Below are positions 16,602 to 24,615 of a stretch of 64,000 bases of DNA, piece after piece (within the stretch, counting starts at the first letter, position 1; each line of letters begins with the position of its first letter). The notes under the pieces are model-generated. The model made no database searches, was not told where the DNA came from, and was given only the letters and a program-made list of their open reading frames with translations. The position numbers were made by a program, and so were the translations under genes. Source of the stretch: CALAED01 sp036555725 (lineage in GTDB: Bacteria; Actinomycetota; Actinomycetes; Streptosporangiales; Streptosporangiaceae); contig DATBKU010000146.1 of assembly GCA_036555725.1 (NCBI GenBank), positions 1 to 64,000 of the forward strand. The letters run 5' to 3'.

Positions 16602-16907
16602 CCGAATCTCCTCACCCCGTGGGCGGCTGAGGTTCACCGAACCAGCCGCCAGGCCCGAAGTAAGATAGCGGTTTCCGCGGACATTTCACCGGAAATTGTC
16701 CGCGTCGAGATTCGGGGCTCCGGCCGCCTTTGAATATCGCCAGTGGATAAAGACGCGAGTCGCCAGTTGTTTTCTCGAAACGACCGTTCGCTGTTGGAAT
16801 TTGCCCCATCCGCGATTTATGCCGGAACGCGACCATGTGCTTGCAGTCCGTCGGCGGGCGGAGATCGGATCCCGTCGGCGGCCCTGCACGGTAAGCTCAT
16901 CGCCTGC
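16602..16907. other. Intergenic region with one strong inverted repeat
   Basis: No gene is visible in these 306 bases, which are slightly AT-richer than the surroundings. GCGGACA (16677-16683) and TGTCCGC (16697-16703) form a perfect 7-bp inverted repeat with partly pairing TTT/AAA inside. It lies about 76 bases upstream of the channel start and may be an operator or leader hairpin. The promoter of the plus-strand tRNA must also be here but is not obvious. Confidence 0.5.
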
Positions 16908-16981
16908 GGGGCGGTAGCTCAGCCGGTCAGAGCAGTGGACTCATAATCCATCGGTCGCGGGTTCGAGTCCCGCCCGCCCCA
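16908..16981 (+). tRNA. tRNA with anticodon CAU (elongator Met or Ile2)
   Basis: 74 bases: acceptor GGGGCGG pairs with CCGCCCC, discriminator A at 16981, anticodon loop CTCATAA giving CAT, T arm GCGGGTTCGAGTCCCGC. It is not an initiator (the first pair is G-C). Whether it reads AUG or, after lysidine modification, AUA cannot be settled by eye. CCA is not encoded. Confidence 0.93.
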
Positions 16982-17003
16982 CGAGGTGGCGGTTGCGGCG
17001 TGG

Positions 17004-17171
17004 TTACCAGGTGCGGGAGACCGATACGCCGGCCGCACGGCGGGCCCAGCGAGCGCTGCGGCCGTGCGCGAAGGGCGTGAGCGGATCCCGGCGGCTGGCC
17101 AGGGCGAAGTAGACGAGGTAGGCGGGGGCGGCGATCAGTCCGGCCAGACCGGCGAGGATGATCAGAGTCAT
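17004..17171 (-). CDS. Small single-span membrane protein
   Basis: 55 aa from ATG 17171. A near-perfect ribosome site (AGGAGG, 7 bases upstream) decides the start. Residues 1-28 are a hydrophobic helix with Pro and Tyr (LIILAGLAGLIAAPAYLVYF), then a basic Arg-rich tail. No family is recognised; it might be a membrane peptide or small stress protein. Isolated between a tRNA and a decarboxylase-like gene. Confidence 0.55.
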   Translation of the reverse strand: MTLIILAGLAGLIAAPAYLVYFALASRRDPLTPFAHGRSARWARRAAGVSVSRTW

Positions 17172-17417
17172 GGTGAACCTCCTCAACTCAGGCTCACCTT
17201 GACCTTCGCCGATGCCCGCCGCCCCGTCTGTGGCGGGTGACGCGAAACGAAGACTCTTTGCCGAGCGGATCGGGGGATCGGCGGGAGCGGCGCTGGCATC
17301 ATGTGCGCCGTGAACGTAGACGGGCGGCGCGGCTTTCTCGGGTCGGTGCTCGGCGCGACGCCGGCGTCGTACGTCAGGATGGGCGGGGCCGATGCCCCGC
17401 CAACCTTGACGCGGGGC

Positions 17418-17891
17418 TCATCCCCACTGCCCCGGCTGGTAGTCGCCGGCGGGCTGCTGGGTGATGACGTTCACCCGGTTGTAGGTGTTGATGAGCGCGA
17501 TCACCGACACGAGGGCGGCGAGCTCCTCCTCGTTGTAGTGCTTTGCCGCGTTCGCCCAGGCATCGTCGGTCACGCCGCCGGCGGCGTCGGCGATGCGGGT
17601 GCCCTGCTCGGCGAGCTCCAGGGCGGCTCGCTCGGCTTCGGTGAAGACCTTCGCCTCCCGCCACGCCGCGACCATGTTGAGCCGCAGGGGGTCCTCACCG
17701 GCGTGCACGGCGTCCTTGTAATGCATGTCGGTGCAGTAGCCGCAGCCGTTGAGCTGGCTGGCCCGGAGCTTGACCAGCTCCTGTGTCGCGGCGGGCAGGG
17801 TCGACTCCGCCAAGACCTTGCTCGCCGAGTTGATGTGCTTCACGATCTTCGCGAAAACGGCGTTGTCGATGATGTTGAGACGGGGCTCCAT
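17418..17891 (-). CDS. Carboxymuconolactone decarboxylase/AhpD-like alkylhydroperoxidase
   Basis: 157 aa all-alpha protein. The AhpD active site is present: Cys50-Gly-Tyr-Cys53 with His57 (NGCGYCTDMHYKD), and Glu residues upstream (STLPAATQELVKLRASQ). Likely a peroxidase using the CxxC thiols. A purine-rich AAGGAGAACC site precedes the start. Monocistronic; it is unlike the shorter cluster paralogue at 46050-46403, which lacks the CxxC. Confidence 0.9.
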   Translation of the reverse strand: MEPRLNIIDNAVFAKIVKHINSASKVLAESTLPAATQELVKLRASQLNGCGYCTDMHYKDAVHAGEDPLRLNMVAAWREAKVFTEAERAALELAEQGTRIADAAGGVTDDAWANAAKHYNEEELAALVSVIALINTYNRVNVITQQPAGDYQPGQWG

Positions 17892-18082
17892 GGTGGTTCT
17901 CCTTCGCTCGTTCGGTTGCCACCCCTTATGACCGAGAGCCTCCGTCGGGATGTGACACGGTCCAATGTGATCCGCGCCGCACCCACCTCCGAACAGCCGC
18001 CGTCTCCTTGACGGTCCCGGCGTAGAAGTGATCGGATTCTGGGCAGCGTCGCGGTGTACCCGGCGAGGAGACCGCCGAGGGC

Positions 18083-18360
18083 ATGGAGGCGCGGTACCAC
18101 GGGACGATCATGGAACGACCCGCCGAACCAGGTGGGCGCATCGCGGCCGTCGGCCATCAGTTGATCGAAGTGCACCTCTGGCTCCGCGAGGAGCTGGCCC
18201 GGCTGCGTGACGACGTTGACTCCTACCTCGATGGTCGCGGCGCGCGGCCGTCGGCGGCGCAGTCGCTCGGGGCGCACTGCCTGGTCTTCTGCGCGGCCGT
18301 ACGCCGACACCACACGGGCGAGGACGACGACGGGTTTCCCGCGCTGGCGGCCCGACTTCT
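18083..18360 (+). pseudogene. Truncated hemerythrin-domain protein
   Basis: The frame from ATG 18083 (or 18110) gives GHQLIEVHLWLREELARLRD and, 50 residues later, HHTGEDDDGFPALAARL, which are the first and second helices of an HHE hemerythrin domain. After about residue 93 the homology stops and the frame continues only as antisense of the FAD monooxygenase. The remaining iron-binding helices, with H..E/H ligands, are missing. Probably a deletion or rearrangement endpoint near 18360. Confidence 0.6.
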
Positions 18361-18448
18361 TGCGCCTCGGCCCTTAGCCCGTGCCCCGTATGCCCGTCGC
18401 CCGTCGTCGCGAGCCGCGTGCAACGAGCCGAGCGCCGGGAGCCCCCTG

Positions 18449-19702
18449 TCAAACGCGGGCGCACTGCGGCCGTGCTCCAGCGAGGCCGAGTCGCGCCAGC
18501 CGGGCCAGTCGGCGTGGGCCGAGCAGGCGGATCATGTTGCGGGCGGTGAAGTAGCCGATGATCGGTATGGCTCCGGTGAGCACGCCGAAGAAGCGGCTGA
18601 TCTCGGCGGGCCGGTCGGCGAGCGCGGCGTACAGCTGTCGTTCGGCGGCGCCGGGCCGGGCGAGGGCGGCCAGGTCGATCGTGAAGTCGTACATCGCCGT
18701 GCCGGCGGCGTCGCGGTCGCGGTGGTATCGGGCGAGCGCCGCGCTCCGCGGACCGTCCCTGGTCACGGCGTCGGCGAGGCGTTCCGCGTCGCGGAAGGCG
18801 TTGGTGATCCCGTACGCCGTGATCGGGTCGAGCACCTGGCCGGCGTCGCCGACCAGCGCCCAGCCGGGTCCGTACGGGGTGCGCAACGCGTTCGGCAGGT
18901 CGGGCGTGGTGCGCAGCCGTTCCACGCGGGCCGCGTCGCGGCAGCGGTCGCCGAGGTCGCCGCAGCCATCGAGAATCTTCAGGTAGTGTCCCGCCAGGTC
19001 GCCGCGGGCCTTGGCGAAGTCCGCGACCGGCATCGACGCGTAGATCATGGTGAGGTCGTCGTTGGTCGGGAACACGGCGGCGGCGCGACCGGCCCGCCGG
19101 TAGATCTCCCCGGCCTCACCGGACAGACCTGACCAGTAGGTGTAGCACGCCACCGTACGGGGGTCGTGGCCGCGATACCGACGGGCCCCGACGGCGCGGG
19201 CAACGAAGGAGTGCTTGCCGTCGGCGCCGATGACGAGCCGGGCCGGTTCGGTCACCGGGGGGCGGCCTCGCTCGAAGCCGCGGATGCCGGTCACCCGGCC
19301 GTCGGCCCAGCACAGCTCGTCGACGATGAAGCTCTCCCGGATCTCGGCGCCGGCGGCCCGGGCGGCCTCGACGAGGATCTGGTCCAGGATCGTGCGGCGG
19401 GGACTGTAGAGCGCGTCGACGTCCTCGTACACGGGGTACCTGCCGTTCAGCACCACATCGCCGGCATCGAAGCGGAGCCGACGGGTGGCCGGCGTGCCGG
19501 CGGCGACGACCTCATCCAGCAGCCCCCACCGGCGCAGGCAGGCGACGCCGGGCAGCTGGATCTGATGCGTCGACAGCGTGTCGCTCGGGAACCGCGCGCG
19601 ATCGACCGCGAGCACCCGCAGCCCACGCCGGGCCAGCAGCATGGCGGTCGCGGCACCGGCCACCCGTGTGCCCACGATGACGGCGTCGTACGGCTTCGGC
19701 AT
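18449..19702 (-). CDS. FAD-dependent oxidoreductase (PHBH/geranylgeranyl reductase-like)
   Basis: 417 aa. FAD-binding GTRVAGAATAMLLARRG near the N-terminus, the second dinucleotide motif LVIGADGKHSFVARAVG (about 156-172), and the GD motif GPGWALVGDAGQVLDPITAYGITNAFRDAE (about 285-315). A group-A flavoprotein hydroxylase or reductase; substrate unknown. It is followed upstream by tetR and an alpha/beta hydrolase on the same strand, forming a likely three-gene operon under the 21228-21248 operator. Confidence 0.85.
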   Translation of the reverse strand: MPKPYDAVIVGTRVAGAATAMLLARRGLRVLAVDRARFPSDTLSTHQIQLPGVACLRRWGLLDEVVAAGTPATRRLRFDAGDVVLNGRYPVYEDVDALYSPRRTILDQILVEAARAAGAEIRESFIVDELCWADGRVTGIRGFERGRPPVTEPARLVIGADGKHSFVARAVGARRYRGHDPRTVACYTYWSGLSGEAGEIYRRAGRAAAVFPTNDDLTMIYASMPVADFAKARGDLAGHYLKILDGCGDLGDRCRDAARVERLRTTPDLPNALRTPYGPGWALVGDAGQVLDPITAYGITNAFRDAERLADAVTRDGPRSAALARYHRDRDAAGTAMYDFTIDLAALARPGAAERQLYAALADRPAEISRFFGVLTGAIPIIGYFTARNMIRLLGPRRLARLARLGLAGARPQCARV

Positions 19703-19714
19703 GGCGTTACTCCG

Positions 19715-20317
19715 TTACGTACGCAGGCCGGCCAGCAGGGCGAGCAGGGTGCGCTCGGCCTCGGTGCGGGCGGCGGCGTGGTCTGGTGCCCGGGCGATGA
19801 GCAGGGCGGCCTCGATGACGGCGCTGAGGATGAGGTGGGCCAGCACGTCGACGGGCTGCGGGTTCAGCAGTCCCTCGGCCATGGACAGCTCCAGCCCGGC
19901 CTTGATGAGGCCGAGCCCGTGGTCGGCCTCGATGGCGCGCCAGTCGGCCCAGCCGAGGACGGCGGGCGCGTCGGTGAGGGCGATCTGAATGACCTCGGGG
20001 TCCTCGCAGACGTCCAGAAAGGCCGACAGGCCGGCGACGGCGGCGGCCCAGGAGTCGGCGGCGGACCCGATGGCGGCGGCGACCCGTTCGGTGATCTCGG
20101 CCTCCAGCTCCTCGAACACCGCCCGGAACAGCTGCTTCTTGTCGCCGAAGTGGTGATGCAGCGCGCCGCGGGTCAGCCCGGCCGCGGCCACGATCTGCTC
20201 TGCGGGGACGGCCGCGTACCCGCGCTCGGCGAACAGCTGCCGCGCGGTGGCGATCAGCGTCTCCCGCGTACGGCGAGTGCGGTCCTGTTGCGTACGGCGG
20301 GGGTTCGCCGGGCTCAC
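19715..20317 (-). CDS. TetR family transcriptional regulator
   Basis: 200 aa; HTH at about 17-62: RETLIATARQLFAERGYAAV, AEQIVAAAGLTRGALHHHFGDKKQLF. C-terminal ligand domain is TetR_C-like. GTG start 20317 overlaps the hydrolase stop (GTGA), so the two are translationally coupled. A CATAC-N5-GTATG operator stands in front of the operon, suggesting autorepression. Confidence 0.9.
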   Translation of the reverse strand: MSPANPRRTQQDRTRRTRETLIATARQLFAERGYAAVPAEQIVAAAGLTRGALHHHFGDKKQLFRAVFEELEAEITERVAAAIGSAADSWAAAVAGLSAFLDVCEDPEVIQIALTDAPAVLGWADWRAIEADHGLGLIKAGLELSMAEGLLNPQPVDVLAHLILSAVIEAALLIARAPDHAAARTEAERTLLALLAGLRT

Positions 20318-21195
20318 GGGCGCGGTGCGGCGGCGCGTGGGGCCGCGGTGAACTCGACGATGAGGTCGGCCAGCGCGGCCGGCCGGTCCTCGGGGATGAA
20401 GGTGGCCGAGTCCGGCACCGTGGCGACGCGCGCGTCGGGCAGCAGGCCGGCGAGCCGGTGCGCCAGCGACCTGGGGAACAGCCGGTCGTTCTCGGCCCAG
20501 GCCAGCAGCACCGGCCGGTCGAACGAGCCGAACGTCTTCGCGGCGGCGAGCGTGTGCCGGCGATGCACACCGCGCAGGAAGCCCCGCAGGTCACGCCGTA
20601 CACCCGCGTCCCGGCGGACGGGTCGCAGGTAGGAGGCCATCACCTCGCCGGGGATCGGCCGCCGCGACAGCCGGCCGTACGTGATCGGCAGCCGATGGGC
20701 GAGCCGCGGCCGCAGCACCTGCGCGAGCAGCCAGGTCGAGCCCGGCAGCCGCGCGCCGACCGGGAGGAACCCGAACAGCGGCGGGAAGAACCGCTCCAGC
20801 GTGTCGCAGGAGGTGAGCACCACCCGGCCGATGCGCTCCGGGCGCCGCGCCATCAGCAGCTGCACCAGCGCGCCGCCGGAGTCGTTGCCCACCAGCGTCA
20901 CGTCGGTCAGCTCCAGCGCGTCGAGGAAATCGCCGATCAGGTCGGCCACCCCGGCGGGGCTCACGTCCGCGCCCGGCCGCAGCGGGATCTCGTGCGACCC
21001 GAGCGGCCAGTCCGGGCTCAGGCAGCGGTGGCCGGCGGCCGCCACCGTGGGCACCACGCTTCGCCACAGGTCGGCGTTGACCAGCAGGCCGTGCACGAAC
21101 ACCACCGGCGGCCCGGCGCCGACCTCCCGATAGCCGATCATGCCCTGCGGCAGCTCCACCGTCTTCCGCACGCCCAGCGACGCACTCCGTGCCAT
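20314..21195 (-). CDS. Alpha/beta hydrolase with Asp nucleophile, catalytic His not seen
   Basis: 293 aa from ATG 21195 with AGGAGG upstream; an extra in-frame start at 21231 would run into the operator. Oxyanion motif HG (residues 35-36) and nucleophile elbow GNDSGG with Asp105, as in haloalkane dehalogenases and epoxide hydrolases. The position where the catalytic His normally sits before (V/I)PED reads DSATFIPEDRP, without His. The clade may use another residue or be non-hydrolytic. First gene of the hydrolase-tetR-FAD operon. Confidence 0.8.
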   Translation of the reverse strand: MARSASLGVRKTVELPQGMIGYREVGAGPPVVFVHGLLVNADLWRSVVPTVAAAGHRCLSPDWPLGSHEIPLRPGADVSPAGVADLIGDFLDALELTDVTLVGNDSGGALVQLLMARRPERIGRVVLTSCDTLERFFPPLFGFLPVGARLPGSTWLLAQVLRPRLAHRLPITYGRLSRRPIPGEVMASYLRPVRRDAGVRRDLRGFLRGVHRRHTLAAAKTFGSFDRPVLLAWAENDRLFPRSLAHRLAGLLPDARVATVPDSATFIPEDRPAALADLIVEFTAAPRAAAPRP

Positions 21196-21227
21196 GCCGA
21201 CCTCCTGTATGTCGTACGGCAAGTACA

Positions 21228-21248
21228 ACATACATTCGGTATGTATGT
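21228..21248 (-). promoter_or_regulatory. TetR operator candidate
   Basis: ACATAC-ATTCG-GTATGT (21228-21244) is a perfect 6-bp inverted repeat, extended by a further ATGT. It lies 33 bases upstream of the hydrolase start, in the promoter zone of the operon that encodes the TetR at 19715-20317. Confidence 0.7.
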
Positions 21249-21267
21249 AAGATCTCGGCTTTGGGAA

Positions 21268-21765
21268 TCAGCGCAACTTGAACGCGATCTCGGTCTCCCA
21301 CTTGCCGACGTCGGGCTGTTCGGCGGGGTTGGTCTTGTACACCTCGAGACGGCAGCCCCAGGCCTGGCCGGCCGGGGTTTCCGTCATGTCCCAATCGAGG
21401 TCGTGCGTCTCCGCCCAGGTCAGCAGCGCGGTGGTGACGTCCAGCAGCTTGTCGAACGGACCGACGTGCGTCACCGTCACGTACCGTCCGGCGGGCAGTA
21501 CCCGGGACAGCACGTCGCCGTCGCCCTCGACGTCGGCCGGGACGGGTATGCCCGCCTCGATCTCCAGTCGTCGCCGCATGTCGATGACGTTGTACTTGAG
21601 GAAGGGCGCCCCCGTCGGCGCCACGCCGCGGGCCGCCAGCCAGCCGAAAAGCTCCGGAATGCGATCGGCGATTTCGTTGATCGTCTGCATGGTGACCGTG
21701 CTGCGGATGGCCACGTACGGCTGTTCCGCCCGCTCCACGATCTGCGGCTGCATTGGTGTCGTCAT
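21268..21765 (-). CDS. GyrI-like / AraC effector-binding domain protein
   Basis: 165 aa, single domain. PQIVERAEQPYVAIRSTVTM opens the two-repeat fold, followed by IDMRRRLEIEAGIPVPADVEGDGDV and RYVTVTHVGPFDKLLDVT, the typical GyrI/SOUL-related small-molecule binding pattern. No DNA-binding part. These proteins bind or hydrolyse small cationic or cyclic compounds. Monocistronic between two regulators. Confidence 0.85.
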   Translation of the reverse strand: MTTPMQPQIVERAEQPYVAIRSTVTMQTINEIADRIPELFGWLAARGVAPTGAPFLKYNVIDMRRRLEIEAGIPVPADVEGDGDVLSRVLPAGRYVTVTHVGPFDKLLDVTTALLTWAETHDLDWDMTETPAGQAWGCRLEVYKTNPAEQPDVGKWETEIAFKLR

Positions 21766-21855
21766 GCTCGTGTAGACCCGCCGGCGAGCCGATAGTCATC
21801 GCCGTATGCCGGCAGTGTTCCATGCCGGCGTTCGAGCCCTGCAGCGTTCGAGGCC

Positions 21856-22755
21856 CTAGAGCTCCGCGAGGGCGCGGTGGAGGAGGTCTTTGCTGGCGGC
21901 CGGCGGCTCGGCCTGGACGCTCAGGCGGTTCATCACGTCGCGGTAGTGCATGACGTCGCCCGGCCTGTCCAGGTACAGGGCGCTGGCGAGCTGTTCGAGG
22001 TAGACCACGTCGGGCAGGTCGTTTTCGGCGAACCGCAGCACGGTGATCGCCCCGCCGGCGGCGACGTGCCCGCCGGAGTCGAACGGCATGACCTGCAGCG
22101 TGACGTACGGCAGATCGGTGATCTCCAGCAGTCGCCGCAGCTGGGCGCGGTGGGTGGCGACGCCGCCGAACGGCCGGCGCAGCGCCGATTCGTCGATCAC
22201 GGCCCACAGCTGGGGCGGGTCGGGCCGGGTGAGGATGTGCTGGCGGTCCATGCGCAGGCTCACCCGCCGCTGGATCTGCCGCTCGGGCTCGTCGTGGGCG
22301 AGCCGGATCACCGCGCGGGCATAGTCGGCGGTCTGCAACAACCCGGGGACGAACTGCACCTCGTATGTGCGGATGACGCGGGCCGCCAGCTCCAGGGTGA
22401 GGTAGGGCTCGAACCAGTGCGGCACCACGTCGGGGTAGTGCGCCCACCACCCGGGCGCGTTCGCCTGCCGGGCCAGCATCAGCACGGCATGGCGTTCGTC
22501 GGGGTCGGTCACCTGGTAGTGGGTCAGCAGACCGGCGACATCGCGTTCCTTGAACGCGATCCGGCCCCGCTCCAGCCGGCTCAGCCTGGACGCCGACATG
22601 TGAATCGTCTTGGCGGCGTCTTCGCGGGTGATCCCGCGCGCCAGCCGGAACCGGCGCAGCTGGGCGCCCACCAGCATCCGCACCGCGGTCGGCCCAGCCT
22701 GCCGGTAATCGAACGGGTGGTTGTCCGCCCGATTTGCGACGTGGCCAATGCCCAT
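21856..22755 (-). CDS. XRE family regulator with DUF5753-type C-terminal domain
   Basis: 299 aa from ATG 22755 (GAGCGAGGA upstream; ATG 22776 also possible). HTH_31 at about 25-75: GAQLRRFRLARGITREDAAK, ASRLSRLERGRI. The C-terminal half carries WFEPYLTLELAARVIRTYE, VPGLLQTADYARAVI and PYVTLQVMPFDSGGH, the signature of the DUF5753 domain of actinomycete regulators that usually pair with a DUF397 partner. No DUF397 gene is found beside it, which is unusual. Confidence 0.88.
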   Translation of the reverse strand: MGIGHVANRADNHPFDYRQAGPTAVRMLVGAQLRRFRLARGITREDAAKTIHMSASRLSRLERGRIAFKERDVAGLLTHYQVTDPDERHAVLMLARQANAPGWWAHYPDVVPHWFEPYLTLELAARVIRTYEVQFVPGLLQTADYARAVIRLAHDEPERQIQRRVSLRMDRQHILTRPDPPQLWAVIDESALRRPFGGVATHRAQLRRLLEITDLPYVTLQVMPFDSGGHVAAGGAITVLRFAENDLPDVVYLEQLASALYLDRPGDVMHYRDVMNRLSVQAEPPAASKDLLHRALAEL

Positions 22756-22853
22756 TCCTCGCTCCTGCAGCCCCATTTCAGCGAACGCCGAACCAAAGAA
22801 TCTGGTCTAGGAACCTCTTGAGTTTCTCACACCAGCGACGCCATGACACCTCT

Positions 22854-22869
22854 CTAACCGAACGGTTAG
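22854..22869. promoter_or_regulatory. Orphan palindrome CTAACCG-AA-CGGTTAG
   Basis: Perfect 7-bp arms with a 2-base centre, of TetR-operator type. It lies 99 bases upstream of the XRE start and 172 bases before the flavoprotein start at 23042, in a gap (22756-23041) with no gene. Which regulator reads it is unknown. Confidence 0.55.
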
Positions 22870-23041
22870 GGGTGTCCGGATGGCCGCATGGGGACTGGGG
22901 ACGGGGTGCGGCTGGTAGAGCCGCTGGCCGCCCTGTCGTTGGGCACCGATCTCGGGCTGAGGCGGCCGTCACGTGCTTGCGTTCATCTCGTCCATGAGTG
23001 AAAATGAAAACCGTTGTCCTTTTCGATTGAGGGTGATGGAC

Positions 23042-23995
23042 ATGGACGAGCAGTACGACGTGGTGGTGATCGGGGCCGGCCCGGCGGGGCTGAACGCGGC
23101 GCTGGTGCTGGCCCGGGCCAGGCGGCGGGTGGCCGTGGTGGACGCCGGGCAGCCGCGCAACGCATCCGCCGCACACCTGCACGGCTTCCTGTCCCGGGAC
23201 GGCATGGCCCCGGCGGCGCTGCTGGCGGCCGGCCGTGCCGAGGTGGCCGGGTACGGCGGCCGCCTGATCGAGGGCCGGGTGGACCGCGTCGACCCCGGCT
23301 TCGTCGTACACCTGGCCGACGGCGCGCCGCTGCGGACCCGGCGGGTGCTGCTGGCCACCGGGCTGCGCGACGAGTTGCCGGGCATCCCGGGCGTACGCGA
23401 GCGGTGGGGCCGCGACGTCCTGCACTGCCCGTACTGCCACGGCTATGAGGTCCGGGATCAGCCGATCGGGGTGCTGGCCACGGGTCCGGCATCGGTGTAC
23501 CACGCCTTGCTGGTACGGCAGTGGTCGGCCGACGTCGTCCTCTTCGCGCACGACGTGGATGTGTGCGGCGAGGAGCGCGAACGGCTGACCGCCTGCGGCA
23601 TCCGGATCGTCGACGGCGAGGTCGGCCGGCTGGTGGTGGACGGCGACCGGCTGCGCGGGGTCGAACTGGCCGACGGCCTCGTCGTGCCGCGCAGCGCTGT
23701 GTTCGTCGGGCCGCGCATGGTGTCCAACGACTCCCTGCTGACCAGCCTCGGCTGCGAGCGGGACCAGGACGGCTGGGTGACGACCGACGCCGCCGGCCGT
23801 ACCAGCGTTCCTGGTGTGTGGGCCGTGGGCAACGTCGCCGACCAGCGGGCGCAGCTGATCACCTCGGCCGCCGCGGGCGCGAAGGCCGGCATCGACATCA
23901 ACCAGGACCTGCTCGACGAGGACATCGACGAGGCCCTCCGGCGCCGGCGTGGGCGTTCCTCTGTGGAGGCCGCCGCGGCACGACGCGCCAGTTAG
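23042..23995 (+). CDS. Thioredoxin reductase-like NAD(P)/FAD oxidoreductase
   Basis: 317 aa from ATG 23042, set by GAGGG 8 bases upstream. FAD motif VVIGAGPAGLNAALVLARA (8-26), redox disulphide CPYC (Cys129, Cys132) in HCPYCHGYE, GVWAVGNVAD near the C-terminus for FAD. The NADP half has GVLATGPASVYHALLVR, a variant of GxGxxA. CPYCHGYE is typical of actinobacterial single-protein members that act on small disulphides such as holomycin- or gliotoxin-like dithiols (HlmI/GliT group); general reductase is the alternative. No thioredoxin gene adjacent. Confidence 0.85.
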   Translation: MDEQYDVVVIGAGPAGLNAALVLARARRRVAVVDAGQPRNASAAHLHGFLSRDGMAPAALLAAGRAEVAGYGGRLIEGRVDRVDPGFVVHLADGAPLRTRRVLLATGLRDELPGIPGVRERWGRDVLHCPYCHGYEVRDQPIGVLATGPASVYHALLVRQWSADVVLFAHDVDVCGEERERLTACGIRIVDGEVGRLVVDGDRLRGVELADGLVVPRSAVFVGPRMVSNDSLLTSLGCERDQDGWVTTDAAGRTSVPGVWAVGNVADQRAQLITSAAAGAKAGIDINQDLLDEDIDEALRRRRGRSSVEAAAARRAS

Positions 23996-24050
23996 CCGCC
24001 GGCCGCCGAAGCCCGCTGCGTGTCGCGGGCACCAGCGGGAGCCTGACCCA

Positions 24051-24070
24051 TCAGGTCACGGTGACCCTGA
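24051..24070. terminator. Stem-loop between convergent genes
   Basis: TCAGG-TCAC-G-GTGA-CCCTGA can fold into a near-perfect hairpin between the flavoprotein stop (23995) and the MarR stop (24056). There is no T tract; a bidirectional terminator is inferred from position. Confidence 0.4.
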
Positions 24071-24550
24071 CGATTCGCTGACCGCTGCGCCGCCGGGGGC
24101 GGCGTCGAGTGAGTCGATCAGCGCGAACATGGTGTTCGCGAAGCGGCGGGTCAGGCGGGCGAGCGCCACGCGGTCGGGCTCGCTCCAGCCGGCGAACGCC
24201 TCTTCGAGGAGGCGCCGCCGGCCTCGGTTGATCGCCTCGACGACCCGGCGGCCCTCGGGGGTGACCGACGCGGTCTTGATCCGCCGGTCGTGGGCCGCCG
24301 GGGCGCGCTCGACCAGGCCGAGCCGCTCCAGCCGGGCGAGCGTACGGCTGACCTTGGGGTGGTTCTGTTCCACGAGATCGGCGAGCTCCAGGACACCGAT
24401 CGGGCCGCGCAGCTCGATGGTGACGAGATACTGAGCCAGGTCGGCGTCGAGCGCCACGCCCGCGCGGTCGAGGATCAGCGCCCGGAACCGAGGACGCGAG
24501 ACGCGGGCGAGCATGTCGAGCCAGACGTCGTAGTAGTCCTCGTCAGCCAT
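24056..24550 (-). CDS. MarR family transcriptional regulator
   Basis: 164 aa from ATG 24550; GTG 24565 is an alternative start. Winged helix: GVLELADLVEQNHPKVSRTLARLERLGLVERAPAAHDRRIKTASVTPEGRRV, with the D-R-R wing. Divergent from a quinone-oxidoreductase-like gene. A 21-bp inverted repeat between them and a half site over the start codon point to autorepression and control of the neighbour. Confidence 0.9.
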   Translation of the reverse strand: MADEDYYDVWLDMLARVSRPRFRALILDRAGVALDADLAQYLVTIELRGPIGVLELADLVEQNHPKVSRTLARLERLGLVERAPAAHDRRIKTASVTPEGRRVVEAINRGRRRLLEEAFAGWSEPDRVALARLTRRFANTMFALIDSLDAAPGGAAVSESSGSP

Positions 24551-24603
24551 CCGTTCATTATGCACGGAATTTCTGGTACATTATCCGTTCAGATTGAACG
24601 GAT
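24549..24603. promoter_or_regulatory. MarR operator, full site plus half site
   Basis: ATCCGTTCA-GAT-TGAACGGAT at 24583-24603 is a perfect 9-bp inverted repeat. A second ATCCGTTCA at 24549-24557 overlaps the start codon of the MarR gene. The full site overlaps the promoter of the plus-strand gene that begins at 24616. Confidence 0.75.
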
Positions 24604-24615
24604 TTGGGGACAGCC

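Noticed and set aside
16677..16703. Riboswitch in front of the channel gene
   Set aside because: Only one hairpin with no recognisable aptamer; c-di-AMP (ydaO) features not seen.
18361..19132. Continuation of the hemerythrin frame over the FAD gene
   Set aside because: Text after residue ~93 has antisense composition; only the N-terminal part is homologous.
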